From Parascedosporium putredinis (lineage: Eukaryota; Ascomycota; Sordariomycetes; Microascales; Microascaceae), in the NCBI GenBank assembly GCA_949357655.1, contig CASHTG010000020.1, forward strand, positions 558,001 through 622,000: DNA of 64,000 nucleotides, in the 5' to 3' direction. Of the stretch, positions 26,101 to 37,917 are shown in pieces; positions within the stretch are counted from its first letter, which is position 1; every line of letters begins with the position of its first letter. The position numbers and the translations under genes were made by a program. The notes below the pieces were generated by a model. The model saw only the letters and a list, made by a program, of their open reading frames with translations. It made no database searches and had not been told where the DNA came from.

Positions 26101-28997
26101 GAGAAGAAATAGGCGGGGTGAAAGAATGTAATCAAAGTGCAAAATAAAAAAACTATTGGATTTCTGTCTCTTGTCGAACCCATCATTGATTCTCGCGACG
26201 TGGGGTATTCGGCCAGTGGTGCAGGCCGACCCGGATGCGCGGCGGCGCGACTGCCGTCCAAGACGCCGCCCCGAAGACGGGCACAGAAGCGCCGTGGTGG
26301 GCCTCTGACGGAAAGTGTGACATACGACCCCTCCCCAGAGTTTGGAGGCTATGGGAGAGGGGGTTATCACTCTCTCACTCACAATTGACATGTGCAACAT
26401 TGTCACGAACAGTGACGTGCGCAGCGATAGCGACTTGGCGCGTGGTCACATACCTTGCTTGGCCGCTCGCAATTGGTGTCGACAGCGAGCCAAACAAGTG
26501 ATCTACGAAGATGGCTTGAGGGGGCAGTCCAGAGAACTCAAGTGAATGAATCAAGAAAGCGGGGTTGGGCTGGCCTTGGACTTTTGCCCATCCATCGAAA
26601 AGGAGGTGCAAACACATCTGGAACCAAGGAACATGGGCGAGGACCCGTGTCAGGCCTCTGAAATCGAATTACGGGGCGTAGATGACCTATGCCAAGAGGT
26701 GATCGAAGGGGGAACTTGGAGCTTTATGGAGTTGGATGATAGCATGGTCCGCACTTGTACATCTGATCCTTCCAACGAAGTTTAGGCTTGGCGATGTCTC
26801 ATTTACGGCATTCCGTGTTATCGGCCTCCACGTTGCAAAAGCGAAAAGAGTGCAGTCGGCCTCCACTCTGCGCTGTACAGCCACGCTTGGTGAAAAAAAT
26901 ACGTAGTTGGTTTTTAGGGGAGGGAGGGCGAAATCGAAGAGCGCTTGCCCGCTCGTTAGCACAAGGAGTGGGCGCAGCCAGGCCAGGCTAGTCTGGAACA
27001 CGCGTTTTTGGAGTGGAGCTAGAATTGAGCTTATCGCTTTTTGCGCTTCCCTTGGTTGTATTTGATTTACGTAGCGTGTTTGCCAAAGAGGCAAGCGAAT
27101 CGCCTAGAGTCGCTTCAAAGGCTATATTTGAGAGCAACCTACCATTTTTGGGAGGCCTGGCCGATAGGCTCTGGAATTCGACCACCCCGTTGGCAACGAA
27201 TGCAGAATGCGTGCGCGGGGTCAACCGAGGGGCCCGGATGTTGTTCGAGAAACGCACCCGACGTCTTCCTCCCAATGTACGTGCCGCAACGGGCTAATTC
27301 GGATCCCAATGCCGAGACTGGCAGAGATGCGGGTTAAGGAGGAAACATTAAGCCCGTTAGGGGTCCTGCGGCCAATCCGCCATCCTCTTGGTGTCGTACG
27401 AGGTCCGGGGGATGTAGATGCTGCTGATGCGTGTTCGAAAGCGGCGTGTGGTGGTGTGGGCGCGGGTGCATACTACTGCGTCGCTTTCCCGCTCTGGAAG
27501 GTTGTGTCCGCTTGGACACGGTGGACCTTTCTCGAGAGCGAAGGATACTCGTTATCCAATTGAATTGCATTAGATCTAGAACAGTGGTGGGACGGAGAAC
27601 GGACCCTTTGGCATTTCTTCTCTCACAGTGTCTGACGTGATGAATGACAATTAACTTGGCGTCCCACGAAACCGACTCGGGGAGGGTTAGCAAACTTCGA
27701 TTCTCATCCTGCTGGGCTTTGCTTGGATTTGAACTTGTTAGTGGGGAAGATAGTTGCGGGGAAGACACCCTTAGTCGATCGATTGAATGAATTCTGTAAC
27801 CCCAGCCCAACCTTCCTTTGCATATCTTGCATGATCAGGACATGAGGCCGAGCTGGTTCGCTTTCCGTTCCCTTTGACTATCTTGAGTACATGGCCAGCA
27901 ACAGAAGTTTGCCCGTTTCATCTGGAGCAGGTAGACAGACCATCAACGAAGCACTTGGCTTTTTACTTCTTGTCACGGATGGTGGCCCACAATGGCCGGA
28001 TAGAAGCGTGCTGTGCCTGACCGAGCCACGATTATCGGCGTGATCCAGCGGTTCGGGTACGCCGCAAGAGGCGAAATCTGCTGACGCCTTTGGGGAGCTG
28101 ATTCAGGCCTTCAATGATGACGATGATGATGAATGATTCATCGGGCTGGCACCGCAATTGACCGCTTCCGCTTCCGTCAATTGCTCCGGCCTCGATTAAA
28201 AAAAAAAAGAAATAGAAAGGGAAACGAGGAAAGAACAACCGGAATCAGAAAAGGTAAAAAGACAAGGTACCTCTACATCAATCAGGGATCTTGAGAGGTG
28301 AGTTGCGATCTGGACTTGAACCACTGTTTGCCGGTGCTTGCGTGGCAGTACATGACACAGTGCTGTGGAAACTGTACGTTCTTTTCCACTTACACCGTGA
28401 TGACAGTTTTGTGCTGGGTACCGATTCAGCGCAAAGCGACACTACAAAGTCCGCCAATATACGCAGTATTGCGCATCCACCGCCCCTCTTTCGACTTCCC
28501 AAGACCACCCCTGACCAATCATAGCTCTCGATCGGCCTTGGCTCTGTGGGTCGGTCACGCGGGCGACCGAGGGCGACTTCCCAGTTCGCACCAAGTCACC
28601 GACTTGGCACCTGCCATTGCCACGATCCAGCAATTTTGCCCAGACCAACCGGAACCCCCAAGGAACAAGGAGATCCCAGGGGCAAGAGCGACCTGTACAT
28701 TGCGAGGGATCCCAGGGAGAGTCCCCCAAAAGGATAAATTCCGTCCTTATCTCCTGGCTGACCCCCTCGCTCGTGTCCCCTTCACATTGCTGTTTCGGTT
28801 TACATCCATCTCGAACGTTTCTCTCGCAAACGTCATCTTTCCCAACCATAAGTGCCAAACGCCCTTGGACACTTACCAATTCACCTTCAACAAACAACTT
28901 CACGGAAACCACTTGGACCACTTTCAACGTTTGGGACACGACCACCTCTTCCCCGCTATCGACCTTTCGCCTCTTTCTTGCCCACTCTTGTACTTCG
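23121..28997. other. Intergenic, 5.9 kb, including the ENA ATPase leader
   Basis: No gene recognised. Notable contents are a perfect TC repeat (25681-25706) next to an alternating purine-pyrimidine stretch (about 25651-25670), and two copies of ATCAATTGAT (25280-25289, 25516-25525). The last 700 bases are the C/T-rich leader of the ATPase gene. A weakly protein-like acidic frame at 26546-26785 (+) is too short and unsupported to call. Confidence 0.45.
25681..25706. repeat. (TC)13 microsatellite
   Basis: Perfect TC dinucleotide run in the intergenic region upstream of the ATPase gene, continuing imperfectly to about 25717. Confidence 0.95.
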
Positions 28998-31900
28998 ATG
29001 GGAGAACCTACTACTGCTCGGAATGGTCTTTCTCACGACTCCCCGAGGCCACGGCTGACCTTGATGAGCCCCCATCAGGTTTACGAAGGCCCCCGATCCC
29101 CCATTGCACTGATGCTAACGAGCTCGCCCGAGTCCTCGACACCCACCCAAAGAATGGACTCTCCCTCGACGAGGCCGCAGCTCGCCTCGAGCGAGATGGA
29201 CCTAACAAGGTCGAGGCAGCTAAGGGCACTTCGGCCTGGCAAATTTTCTTAAGACAGATTTCCAATAGTTTGACTGTTGTTCTTGTCCTCGTCATGATAC
29301 TCTCATTTTGTATCGATGACTACATTGAAGGCAGCGTTGTCGCTGCCGTCATCCTCTTCAACATTGTTGTTGGGTAAGATCTCGACCTCCCCGCCACCCC
29401 TTGTTCTTTCTCCACCTGCCTGCCCCGCCTCCCCCAAATTTTATCAGATAGTACTAGACCGGAAAGCTGGGAAGGGAAATTAGCTCCGTGCGGTGACTCC
29501 GTCGAGTGACTGACCCCCGGCCCGCAGCCGTGCTCTTTACTTGCAAACGTGCAGTCAACCTATTATTGTCCCGACCTTGCTATGCCCAAAAGAAAAGAGA
29601 AATTCATGACATGATACTAATTTTCGGTGGCGGTCGTCGACCGTCCACTATAATAGCTTCCAACAAGATTACAAGGCCGAGAGCCAGATGCAGCAGCTGC
29701 TAAGTCTCGCCTCGCCGACTTGCCGCGTAATCCGTGAAGGCCAAGTGCAAGAAGTGAAGAGTGAAATCATCGTAGTGGGCGACGTTATCTGTATCTCCGT
29801 TGGAGACATCGTCGCCGCTGATGCACGTCTTCTGGATGGAATCAATTTGTCCGCCGAAGAAGCCAACCTGACTGGTGAATCTGTGCCAATAAGCAAGCAT
29901 GCCGAAAGGGTGCTTGATGCGGAAGATGTCCCATTGGGCGATCGCATCAACATGATTTATTCGAGTACCGCCATTACGCGCGGTCGCGGTACCGCCGTCG
30001 TGACCAGCACTGGTATGTCTACTGAAGTCGGAAAGATTGCTGGCATGTTGCGATCAAAGAAGACTGTGGACGCTGGTACTCCCCTGTCTCGAAGGGCTGC
30101 CCTCTGGTTCAAGGCCAAGGGCCGAAGCGTTCTTGGTTTCGATGGCACGCCTCTTCAGACTAAGCTGAGCATTTTTGCGCTCATGCTCTTTGCTTTCGCC
30201 ATTGTTCTCGTTCTCATTGTCTTCGCCACTGCCAAGTTTGACGTCAAGGGCCAAACCCTGCTCTACGGTATCTGCGTCGGTGTCGCCGTGATTCCGGAGT
30301 CTCTCATCGCTGTGCTGACTCTCACATTCACCGTCGCCGCTCGCGCCATGAGCAGAGGTAACGTCATTGTCCGAAACAAGGCCGCTTTGCAAGCCGTCGG
30401 CGGTGTAACAAACATCTGCTCTGACAAGACGGGTACTTTGACTCAAGGCCGCATGGTGATGCGAAAGGCTTGGCTCCCCGATGATACTGAGATTTTTGTA
30501 AAGGATACCATGGATCCTTACGACCCTTTCAGCGGCAAGGTTAGCTGGAGCTCCGCGAGCGCCACCTCGAGCTCGCGATCCACCCCAACGATTGAGAAAG
30601 CACCAGAGCGCCCCGATTGTTCCGAGTTTAACACTTTCTTGGATGCGATTGCCCTCTGCAACAATGCAACGGTCTCGGATGGCAAGAATGCTGCCGATGA
30701 TAGCGCTTCTGTGACAACGGCAGCGCTGCCCACCTCTTGGCTTGCCGTTGGTGAGCCTACAGAGATCGCCCTTCAGGTTTTCGCCACCCGCTTTGGACGC
30801 AGCAAGCCCGAACTACTCCAGGGCAAAATTGGTCGTCTGTTGACCGAATTCCCGTTTGACTCTTCGTGTAAACGAATGAGCGTAGTGTATGAGCACTCTA
30901 CCGGTACACGCATGTTTGCCAAGGGTGCTCCCGAGGCCATCTTGCCCCTTCTTTCGGAAACGGATGAAGTCAAGGCACTCGTCATGGCTAAGGCCGACGA
31001 GTTGGCCTCGGAGGGATTCCGAGTTCTCTGTGTCGCGCATAAGCCTATGGAAGCTAGTGGCTCCATTGGCGAAAGAGCGGATGCCGAATGTAACCTCCAG
31101 TTCCTCGGTCTTGCTGGACTCTACGATCCCCTCGCCTCGAAACGGCCGGTGCCGTTGCTCAGTGCAAATCTGCAGGTGTCTCGGTTCACATGGTCACTGG
31201 CGATCACATCAAAACTGCCACGTCGATCGCTTTCGAAGTTGGCATTCTGTCCAAGGATCTTCCTCCAGAGGAGGTTCGAGCCCTTGTTATGGCGGCTTCT
31301 GATTTCGACAAGCTGACGGATGCCGAAATTGACGCCATGAAATCACTTCCTTTGGTTATCGCTCGATGCAGCCCCATGACCAAGGTTAGAATGATTGAGG
31401 CCATGCGCCGACGAAAGGCTTTCTGTGTCATGACCGGTGATGGTGTCAACGACTCTCCCGCTCTGAAACAAGCCGACATCGGTATTGCTATGGGTCTTCG
31501 TGGCAGCGACGTTGCCAAGGAGGCGTCCGACATGGTTCTAACTGATGACAACTTTGCCTCTATCGTCACCGCCATCAAGGAGGGCCGAAGGCTCTTCGAC
31601 AATGTCCAAAAGGTAAGCTGAGTAGCCAAATTACCCAATTTCATGAGCCCCCGAATACTAACGCCTTTGTCCCTCCAAAAACAGTTCCTTCTCCATCTCT
31701 TGATTTCCAACATCGCGCAGGTTATCCTGCTTCTCATCGGCCTTGCTTTCAAGGATAACGAGGGAAGCTCTGTTTTCCCCTTGTCTCCCCTTGAGATCCT
31801 TTGGGCCAACCTTATCACCTCTTCCTTCTTGGCTGTTGGTCTTGGCATGGAAGAGGCTCAGCCTGATCTTCTCGAGCGTCCCCCTGCAATAGCCGTGGCG

Positions 31901-32445
31901 GTGTTTTCACCATGGATTTGATCCGGGACAAGATGATTTACGGGTTCTACATGGGCAGTCTCTGTCTCGCAGCATTCACCTCCGTCGCCTACGGCGTTGC
32001 TGGCCCCAATCAACTTGGTGAGGGTTGCAATGATGGCTACAACGATAGCTGCGCAGTCGTCTTCCGGGCTCGGTCAACCACCTATGCAACATTGAGCTTC
32101 CTGCTCCTCGTCACGGCCTGGGAAGCCAAGCATTTCACTCGAAGCCTGTTCGCCATGAACCCAGAGCTCTGGACTGGTCCTACCTCTGTTTTCAAGACCG
32201 TGTGGAGGAACAGAACTCTCTTCTGGGCTGTTGTTGTCGGGTTCCTCTCGACGTTCCCCGTCATTTACATCCCAGTAGTCAACCGCGCTGTTTTCAAGCA
32301 CGACATGATTACTTGGGAATGGGGTATTGTCGCCGCATGTGTGGTGACTTATCTTGCCCTCGTCGAGGCATGGAAAGCTGTCAAGAGGAGGTTCGGGCTT
32401 GGCATCCCCGATAGAGTAAGCTCAGGTGTCAAGCAGGACGCTTAA
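28998..32445 (+). CDS. ENA1: P-type Na+/K+-exporting ATPase, ENA (type IID)
   Basis: Plasma-membrane pump that expels Na+ or K+ using ATP; in fungi it gives salt and alkaline-pH tolerance. Exons: 28998-29373, 29657-31612, 31685-32445; introns of 283 and 72 nt, the second with an ACTAAC branch site. Landmarks in order: N-terminal cation-ATPase domain (DTHPKNGLSLDEAAARLERDG), actuator loop TGES, helix-4 PESLIAVLTLT typical of ENA pumps, phosphorylation site DKTGTLT, hinge TGDGVND, and C-terminal helices. Three frame breaks lie in C runs read one short: 29098-29102, 31128-31131 and 31880-31884. Restoring them joins GLYDPP to the MVTGDHIK block, and RPP to the GGVFTMDLI block. Restored CDS is 3096 nt (1031 aa), normal for ENA. 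The start chosen places 40-odd residues before the conserved N-domain; upstream sequence is leader. Confidence 0.93.
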
Positions 32446-33465
32446 GAGATCCGCCGGAGCTGGTTCGCCAATGCTTGCTAGCTCACTTGGAGGCGATTTG
32501 GCGCAGCTGGTGCCCGCTACGAGTTTGCGAAGAAGAAGGAATTCGGGCCCCAAGTCTTTCGTTTAACTTGTCTGGTTTCGCGCGCGCATTGATGATATGG
32601 AAACCAAAAACTTGACTCCCCCATCCCATCCCATTCAAAATTGACTAAATGCAATTCAACACCATACACACACACCCTTCACTTCTTGTTTACTAGAAGG
32701 TCTGCTCTCAGATGCTACGGTACTCACAGCAGGCTACATATGGCCTGGATTTGATCCCCTGCACTGGGCGGTTTGCTAGTTAACCCCCTTTGATTGCTTT
32801 TCATTCTTATAAGGCCCACAATTTCTCCTAGGTAGAAGACAAACAATTTAAACGGCCCTCTTGCTCATCATATCAATTATTTCATACCAATTGACCTCGG
32901 TGCACTTGTAAAATTCATCATAATCCTTGAATGTCTCGGTTTGTATTATAGCCGACGTCCCGAACGGCTTCTTCGACGCGGCAAAACAAGCGCTTCTAGG
33001 TTGAAGGGCTCGAGATGACGAGGCCTACCTCCGTCACGATGCGGATCAGATCACATCTCAGCAGATATACGGGAACAGCGAGTAGCAGTCAATCAGATAA
33101 GGGAAAAGAAATGAAATAATGTATAGACGTCTCATCTCTAAAAACAAGCGACAGGAGCGAAAATGCTACCTCGTCTAGGAGCTCGAGAACTCAGTTATGT
33201 ACAAGAAAAATGCCTGGCTCTTTTCGTTACAGCTCTTTGCGTTTTGGTCGACTTTGCAAGCCCGTGAACCCCTTCGGCCCCCTTGAGAGCAACTCTTATC
33301 CCCCGCAAGGAAAACAAAGGAGGGGAGAAGAGTATACATGAGAAAAGATAAAGGACGGGAGATGCAAGGCAGGAGAGCCAGCGCCCGCGCCATGCCGGGA
33401 GGGAGCCCCGAACGCGGGGAGGCGGAGGAGAAGAAGGGAGGGGCACAGAGCGAAGAATGGGACGC
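32446..33465. other. Convergent intergenic region between ATPase and cellobiohydrolase
   Basis: One kilobase between two 3' ends. It is AT-richer than the genes, with short CA-rich and T-rich stretches suited to polyadenylation of both transcripts. No open frame of note. Confidence 0.5.
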
Positions 33466-35080
33466 TTAGACCTCGTGGGTAGAGCCGATGGGACCGTAGC
33501 GGATGTTGGACCAGACAACGGTGGCGTCGCCGTGCTCGGCAATGACCTCGGCGGGGACACCGGAGTCGGTGGCGCAAGGGCCACGGAGAGCACCGGGCTG
33601 GCCGGCCTTCTCGGGGGTAGGTGGAGTCGAGCCACAGCATGTTGGCGTAGTGCTGCGTGTTGACACATTCGTTAGCGACTGGTAGGTTTCAGGGGAGGGA
33701 TGGGGTCCTTTGTGTGTTTGTGCGAGAACACGAGGGGAACGGGGACTTACATCGCTCCAGATGGACATGACGAGCACCATGGGGATGGCGAGGGCCTCGG
33801 TGAGCTGGGAGTATCCACCGATCTCGTCGAAACGGTTGCGGTCGTCGAAGACGGTGGGAGCAGCCGTGCAGAAGGCAGCGTTGATCTTGTTGCTGTCGGA
33901 GGGGATGCCCTCCATGTTGGGAGCGGGGACCTCGATGGTCTTGCCGTCCTGGATGAAGACCTGGTACATGGCATCCTGTTCGAAACGAGTGATGACGCTT
34001 TGCGGGGGAGACAGATGTTAACTTGTGTACTGGCGGCGAAACGCGGGGAGGAGGGAAAAGAGGGTACTCACGTGAACTTCTTGGTGGTGTCGAGGAGGCT
34101 GCCCTGACCGTAGAAGTCAAGGTTGCCGAGACGGTAAGGGTTGTAATCGCAACCGTTGGCGTCGCAGCCACCGCTGTAGCGGTCGTCGGAGTAGGTGCCA
34201 CCGCAGGTGTCGTCCTGGCAGACGTGGTACGAGTTGGTCTCGCAAGCGTGGGGGTGAGAGCGTAGGCGTGAGAGTTGGCCTCCCAGACGTCGATCTCAGC
34301 GCAGCAAGAGCCCATGGAGCCGACACCAGCCTGGTCATCGGTGTCGGAAGACTCCCAGCCAGCGATGTTACCCTATGGGAGAGAAAGGTTGGTTAGGACG
34401 CATTCACTACATCATAGTGGCAAAGCGGGGGTTGGGGGTTTGGGTATTGCGACGGAGTAAATGCTTACCTTTCCGTTGATGAACTTGAGATCACGAGCGC
34501 ACTGGGCGTCGCAGTAACCAACACCGTACTTGGCACCAGCCTCGTTGTTGGACTCGTCGCTAAGACCACCATCCTCCTTCATGGGAACGAAGTAGAGGGC
34601 AGAGTTCATACCGCACTCAACCTGGGACAGATCGACATCGAAGGCGAACTCGTTGTTGAGGAGCTCGAACATCTGGTACTTGTCGGAGCCGTTCATGAGG
34701 TAGACACGAGAGCCGACATTGGCACCGTACTCATGCTCCTGGACGAACTTGAGGGTGAGCGCGTCGCTGCTGGTGGTGATACCATAGGTGGTCGAGTAGT
34801 CAGCACCCTCGACAGCGCAGTTCTTGGCGCAGTCGCTGGCATCAGAGCAGATATCAGTCCAGACGTTGCCGTCGTAGCAGTTGTCGTAGCCGTCGACGGT
34901 GTGGATCCAGCGCCAGTTGGCGTCGATGACGATCTCACCGTTGACGTTGGAGCAGCTGCCGGGAGCAGAGCACTTCTGCCAGCTGAGCTTGGGGTGAGTC
35001 TCGGACTCTTCCGAGCCGACCTGCTGCGCGGAGACAGTGGCGGCGAGCAGGGCAAGACCGGAAGCAATGGTACCCTTCAT
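33466..35080 (-). CDS. Secreted cellobiohydrolase, GH7, catalytic domain only
   Basis: Processive retaining enzyme that releases cellobiose from cellulose chain ends; secreted. Four exons read from the minus strand: 35080-34469, 34372-34072, 33997-33751, 33652-33466; introns of 96, 74 and 98 nt. Signal peptide MKGTIASGLALLAATVSA then QQ, the usual start of mature GH7 enzymes. Catalytic motif SCCAEIDVWEAN (nucleophile Glu, Asp, acid/base Glu, two residues apart as in the family). Many Cys, and SIWSDHYANMLWLDSTYP near the end. It ends GSTHEV with no linker or CBM1. Two breaks: a C run at 34250-34254 read one short, and one at 33613-33617 where the frame needs either four or seven C; seven restores the familiar YPPEK. 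Restored length is 1350 nt (449 aa). Exo- versus endo-activity is judged from overall similarity only. Confidence 0.92.
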
Positions 35081-37483
35081 CTTTGCGGTTTATCAAGCAA
35101 GGATTGCGTAGAGATGGAGAAAGAATAAAGAGTGAGAGAGCGGCAAGGAGCGGAAGACCGAGAGACGAGAACCTGGTTGAGATTGAAGGATTGAAGTGGG
35201 CGGTGGTGCTGCAGAGGAGAAGGAGGAAAAGTCATCTAGACGGGAGGGATCGTGATCTCTTATACCTTTCTCAAGTTGCGGGGACGGAGACCGAGATACC
35301 GCTTTCCTCCAGGTTTGCCTCGCTGCCTTCCTTTGCCATGGGATGGTGAGTAGGGCCCCATCCCGCCGCTCATGTGCGCCCGAGCATCGCAAATTGCGCA
35401 TACGACCATGGCCACCAAGAAAGAAGTTAGAAGTTAACAAGCTGAAAGTAGACGGGTCCTCCTCCGGCGCTTGATTGCAAAAGGGAGGGGGATCCCATGC
35501 TTCCGAGACCACTGGATCAAAGTGGTAAAGACTGCTTTCTCGCCGTCAAGTTTTAATTTACGGCCTTTCATCAATCCTATCGGGCAGTTTGGGATTGGGT
35601 CTTCCATGGTGTGTTGGCAGCGTACACAGGCAAGGGTTGTGGGTGACCGTGACTTGGTGAGTGGACTGAGATATGGTTGTTGAAAGAGGCGGATCATCTC
35701 GCCCGGCGAGCCGTCAGGCGGGACGGTATTTCCATGAACTGCAATGGGGTAAGTAGCACTCAACTCTAAAGTGGACCCACGGCGTCGATAGTGATCATCA
35801 CATCTCGAGGAAAAGCGGGACTACGAAGCAAGGGCTGCAGTGAGATGGGGAATCGGATGGTTGAAGTCGACGGGAACCCCGCAATGAGAATATGAAGTCG
35901 ACTGGTAGCGGCGTGCGAGGCCCTGCAATCTCCGCATGTGCCTTGATATGATTGTCTTGATATGATGGGGGCGGAGGTCGCGGGTCGAAATGACCTCACG
36001 CGGATACCTCAAAGCATGCGGATACAGCAGAAGGGCAGAAGGGCAGAAGGGAAATGGAAGGGATGGAAGCCGGCGGACCTGCAGTGGCTAGGGAGAAGGA
36101 GAGGAGGGGGTGGGTGTTTTCTTGTGTACATGCGCGCGCGGTTGTGGTGTATGTGCGCGTGCGTATATGTGTATGTGAGCATGTATGTGAGCATGTATGT
36201 GTGTGTGCGTGTCTGCGTCCCGCCAGGCGGTGCACCGCATGCAGAAAAGGGGAGAGAAAGAGTCGATAGCTGGTTATTTCGCCAGGCAAGCTCTCCTCAG
36301 CTTGGGTCCATGGAGACTGACGGGCGTTACCTTTGCCACTTCCAGAAAACAACGTACCCTCCTAAGTTTGGAAGCGTGGGTGAGTGACTAGGGGGTGTAC
36401 CATGTGGCGTGGGCAGTTGTTTGTTGAAATCCAGGTGTGGTGCCAAGAGACGGGAGTTAATGTACTTGACATTGGGAGGTTACGGCGTGGTGGGGTTGCT
36501 GGCTCTCGGCGGTCGGTACGGTTCGGCCGGTAAAGAGCCCGTTCTGAATGGTCCGCTTGGGGAAATGTGAGCTAGCCAGCTCTGTCACGTACCTTGGTAG
36601 CCTCCTTTGGGAAGAAGAGTGACACAAATTCCGACCAGAAAAGGCCTGCTTCCATTGAATATTATTCAAGTGGAAATTCGATGAAGGATGGTGCCAAGCC
36701 TATCAAATCAACTCTGCCCCGTGTCTGGCATTTACACGACCTCCGCACGTGGGCCACTTTGGCCCACCATGTCATTTCGTGAATACATGCAAGACTTGGG
36801 GAAATGATTCAGGGGCAACTCCAAGGCCTTCTCCAGACGAGGAGAACTGCCTCTTGGAACCCAAGTCCATGAGGAAGGAGAGGGCCCCAAGTTGTTTAGA
36901 GCAATAGCTCACGGCCTCTGCCTTGTTTACGGGCCACCTCCAGCAGAGGGTGAGGGGAGCCCAGCCTCAGCAAGGTCATGACCTCACAGCACATGGATTT
37001 CCCCGCCCCAGTGCTTCCCCTCAGGGTCGCAGGGACTCCCCAAAGCATCGGTCTTTTGGCCTCTGTTAGGATGCCCAACTGCCGATCACTAAATGCGCCC
37101 TGCCCCATGCTTCAGCCAGCCAGCTAAAAAGATGGAGGCAGAATACAAGTGGGGAAAGTGTGGCAGAGGAACGAGGTGGACAAACAAAGGCCGCCTCGGC
37201 GGGTTTGGGGCTTTTGCCTCTTGATTTCCAAGAAGGGCTAGTGAGTAGACCTGCCTGACTTGAAAATTCGAGGCCATCGTAAGCTTTGGGGAGCGGTGCG
37301 ATCTCCCCGACCGGACCATCTTGTGGCCAGTCTCTGGCGCTTGACGTAGAGTGGGAGAGCAGGCCACATGTTGGTGAGGTTGGATTTGGTGTCCCAAGCA
37401 CTTCAATCGCCCACTAATTTGGCACTGGGGATTCCAACCCAGTGCAGTAATCTTGGACGCACCGCCACGACAGGCCAGGCTTT
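35081..37483. promoter_or_regulatory. Upstream region of the GH7 gene
   Basis: Promoter side of the minus-strand cellobiohydrolase. A TATAAG box candidate lies on the minus strand at 35259-35264, about 180 bases before the ATG. Candidate CreA-type (SYGGRG) sites occur at 35277-35282 and, reversed, near 35461. Both are short motifs and therefore weak. Further out are a three-copy GCAGAAGG tandem (36027-36050) and a long alternating purine-pyrimidine block (36124-36214). No gene is supported in 35.1-37.5 kb. Confidence 0.35.
36124..36214. repeat. Alternating purine-pyrimidine (GT/GC/AT) block
   Basis: About 90 bases of mostly alternating purine and pyrimidine, with GCGCGCGCG, GTGTATGTG and two direct copies of GAGCATGTAT. 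Such sequence can adopt left-handed DNA and is prone to slippage. It lies about 1.1 kb upstream of the GH7 start. Confidence 0.7.
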
Positions 37484-37917
37484 TCAGCCAGCACAGGCAC
37501 TAGGAAAATTTCCCCATCGTGGTCCGATTCCATGGTTGTGTGGACGACTCGGGTGCCAAGGCTCGACATTGTCAGGTCCCCCTCTAGGTGCTGCCAAGAT
37601 TAACGGAGAGGGAAATCGCGCGGAGGCCAAGCATGCGAAGCTTTCGGGCAGGAAGCCGTCGTCCACGACGACGATCTGCGAGGCATCATTCCAGGCCCCT
37701 TTTCCCCATCGACATTTGAGACGAAGCCTTCTTGGCGGAGCTTGGCAAAGCGTGGAATATCCTTGTTCTGGGGTGCATCGGTGCGGGCGGCCACGTACGG
37801 ATCCAGAGAAAGCGCTTGGTTGTGGCGGAGTGGAGGGTGGGTGTCGAGGTCTGGGCAGAGGGTAACGACGAGCGATCGAGCGAGCAAGAGAAACGCGAGA
37901 GAGGCGGCGATTCTCAT
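37484..37917 (-). CDS. Possible small secreted protein (144 aa)
   Basis: Weak candidate. A minus-strand frame begins with a convincing signal peptide (MRIAASLAFLLLARSLVVT) and continues through DPYVAARTDAPQNKDIPRFAK and GFVSNVDGEKG. It then loses frame at a C run on the plus strand (37696-37699) read one short. Adding one base gives NDASQIVVVDDGFLPESF and a stop at 37484, for 435 nt (144 aa). A TA-rich box (TAATATAG, minus strand) lies about 40 bases before the ATG. The last third is low-complexity and less protein-like, so the real 3' end may be spliced. No family recognised; a secreted effector-like protein or a chance frame are both possible. Confidence 0.35.

Noticed and set aside
28998..32445. 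Programmed frameshifting in the ATPase
   Set aside because: Three shifts in one pump at ordinary C runs, repeated in unrelated genes, have no precedent in fungi and are better explained as base-calling loss.
36896..37108. Minus-strand frame with a P-loop-like GSTGAGKS
   Set aside because: The preceding residues are not a hydrophobic strand and no Walker B or other NTPase motif follows; a chance match in a 70-residue frame.
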